This document shows positions 63,666-64,000 of a DNA stretch of 64,000 bases, piece after piece; position 1 is the stretch's first letter; every line of letters begins with the position of its first letter. The stretch is from NCBI GenBank assembly GCA_038400315.1, contig CP151667.1, positions 3,731,174 to 3,795,173 of the forward strand, read 5' to 3'. The DNA comes from Isosphaeraceae bacterium EP7. GTDB lineage: Bacteria; Planctomycetota; Planctomycetia; Isosphaerales; Isosphaeraceae. The position numbers and the translations under genes are program-made. The notes beneath the pieces are model-generated. The model was not told where the DNA came from, searched no databases, and worked only from the letters and a program-made list of their open reading frames with translations.

Positions 63666-64000
63666 GCCTGACCTCGCCTTCCCGAAGACGTGGACACCCG
63701 CCGCCGCATGGGGCCCCGTCGCGTGGAGTGGGCGTCTGCCCGGTGCAGTTCGAAGGCGAGCGGGAACCAACCCCGTCGAGGCGGCGGGCTCCAGCTTGCT
63801 GGGGGAAGTCACCGACGGTTCGAACAGACGCCGACCGGATGGGACGCTTGAGAGTGTCGAAATGATGGGGATGAACGTCGCGAATGGGGCGGGGAGGCGC
63901 TCCCAGTCCATGCGGGCCGGAATCGGCCCAGAGAGATTCGAAGAGTAACCCGAATCGATCGCTGTACGCAATGAGTGATCTGTCGATCTTCTCAAGTTCT
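63666..64000. other. Upstream region of the lipoprotein/DUF1559 pair, to window end
   Basis: About 335 bases with no convincing gene on either strand; it presumably contains the promoter of the pair. No clear consensus, repeat or RNA gene seen. Confidence 0.35.

Overview
The window looks like chromosomal DNA of a high-GC planctomycete, most likely family Isosphaeraceae. This rests on the gene set, not on a marker gene. It carries a DUF1559 prepilin-like protein with a G|FTLIE processing site, a PEP-CTERM protein, a PVC-type propeller/HEAT/cytochrome c protein with one CxxCH, two large Ser/Thr kinases (one with a DWG motif and TPRs), an OpcA/Zwf pair, and a very high GC third-position bias that produces many long antisense shadow frames. 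There is one tRNA-Asp. I see no rRNA, CRISPR array, prophage block, integron or recognisable defence island.

Left third (1-28 kb): a truncated Tat-signal protein runs off the left edge. It is followed by a 1.2 kb gene-poor stretch, a one-TM hypothetical and a decayed IS701-like transposase. A CHASE3/3xPAS hybrid histidine kinase with two receiver domains is followed directly by two single-domain DivK/CheY-like regulators, apparently a local phosphorelay. Then come a pentapeptide-repeat protein fused to a two-TM pore-like domain, three PMT/GT39-type integral membrane glycosyltransferases (two coupled by an ATGA overlap), a Cys-phosphatase, an ArgA-like acetyltransferase and a Tet/Bcr-type MFS exporter coupled to a four-TM protein. 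Housekeeping genes follow: an aminotransferase, a choloylglycine-hydrolase-family enzyme, clpX and mutY. A compact regulatory trio (97-aa helical protein, sigma-70-family factor, CsrA-like protein) sits behind a plausible sigma-70 promoter. A DegT-type aminotransferase and a CbiX-type chelatase close the block.

Middle (29-45 kb): a heavy-metal RND locus holds a small exported Cys-rich protein, a CusB-like adaptor with two separate Cys metal-site modules, and a CusA-like pump with an approximately 250-residue insertion in its periplasmic domain. On the other strand are opcA-zwf and tsaB-methyltransferase. Forward genes follow for a YfcE-like phosphoesterase, YidC and MnmE, the last two closed by clear intrinsic terminators.

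Right third (45-64 kb): exported and surface or signalling proteins. These include a secreted protein with a phage-structural-like repeat motif, a Nudix protein, a PEP-CTERM protein, the TPR kinase, the cytochrome c protein, a DinB-like protein, and a tight four-gene minus-strand operon (DUF5009/HGSNAT-like membrane protein, HEAT-like protein, Ser/Thr kinase, multi-TM protein). The window ends with tRNA-Asp and a DUF1559/lipoprotein pair. The most unusual items are the CusA insertion with its Cys-rich partners, the sigma/CsrA-like/97-aa trio, the pentapeptide-pore fusion, and the Asp-to-Glu change at the second catalytic position of MutY. None of these is proven to be a new system from sequence alone.
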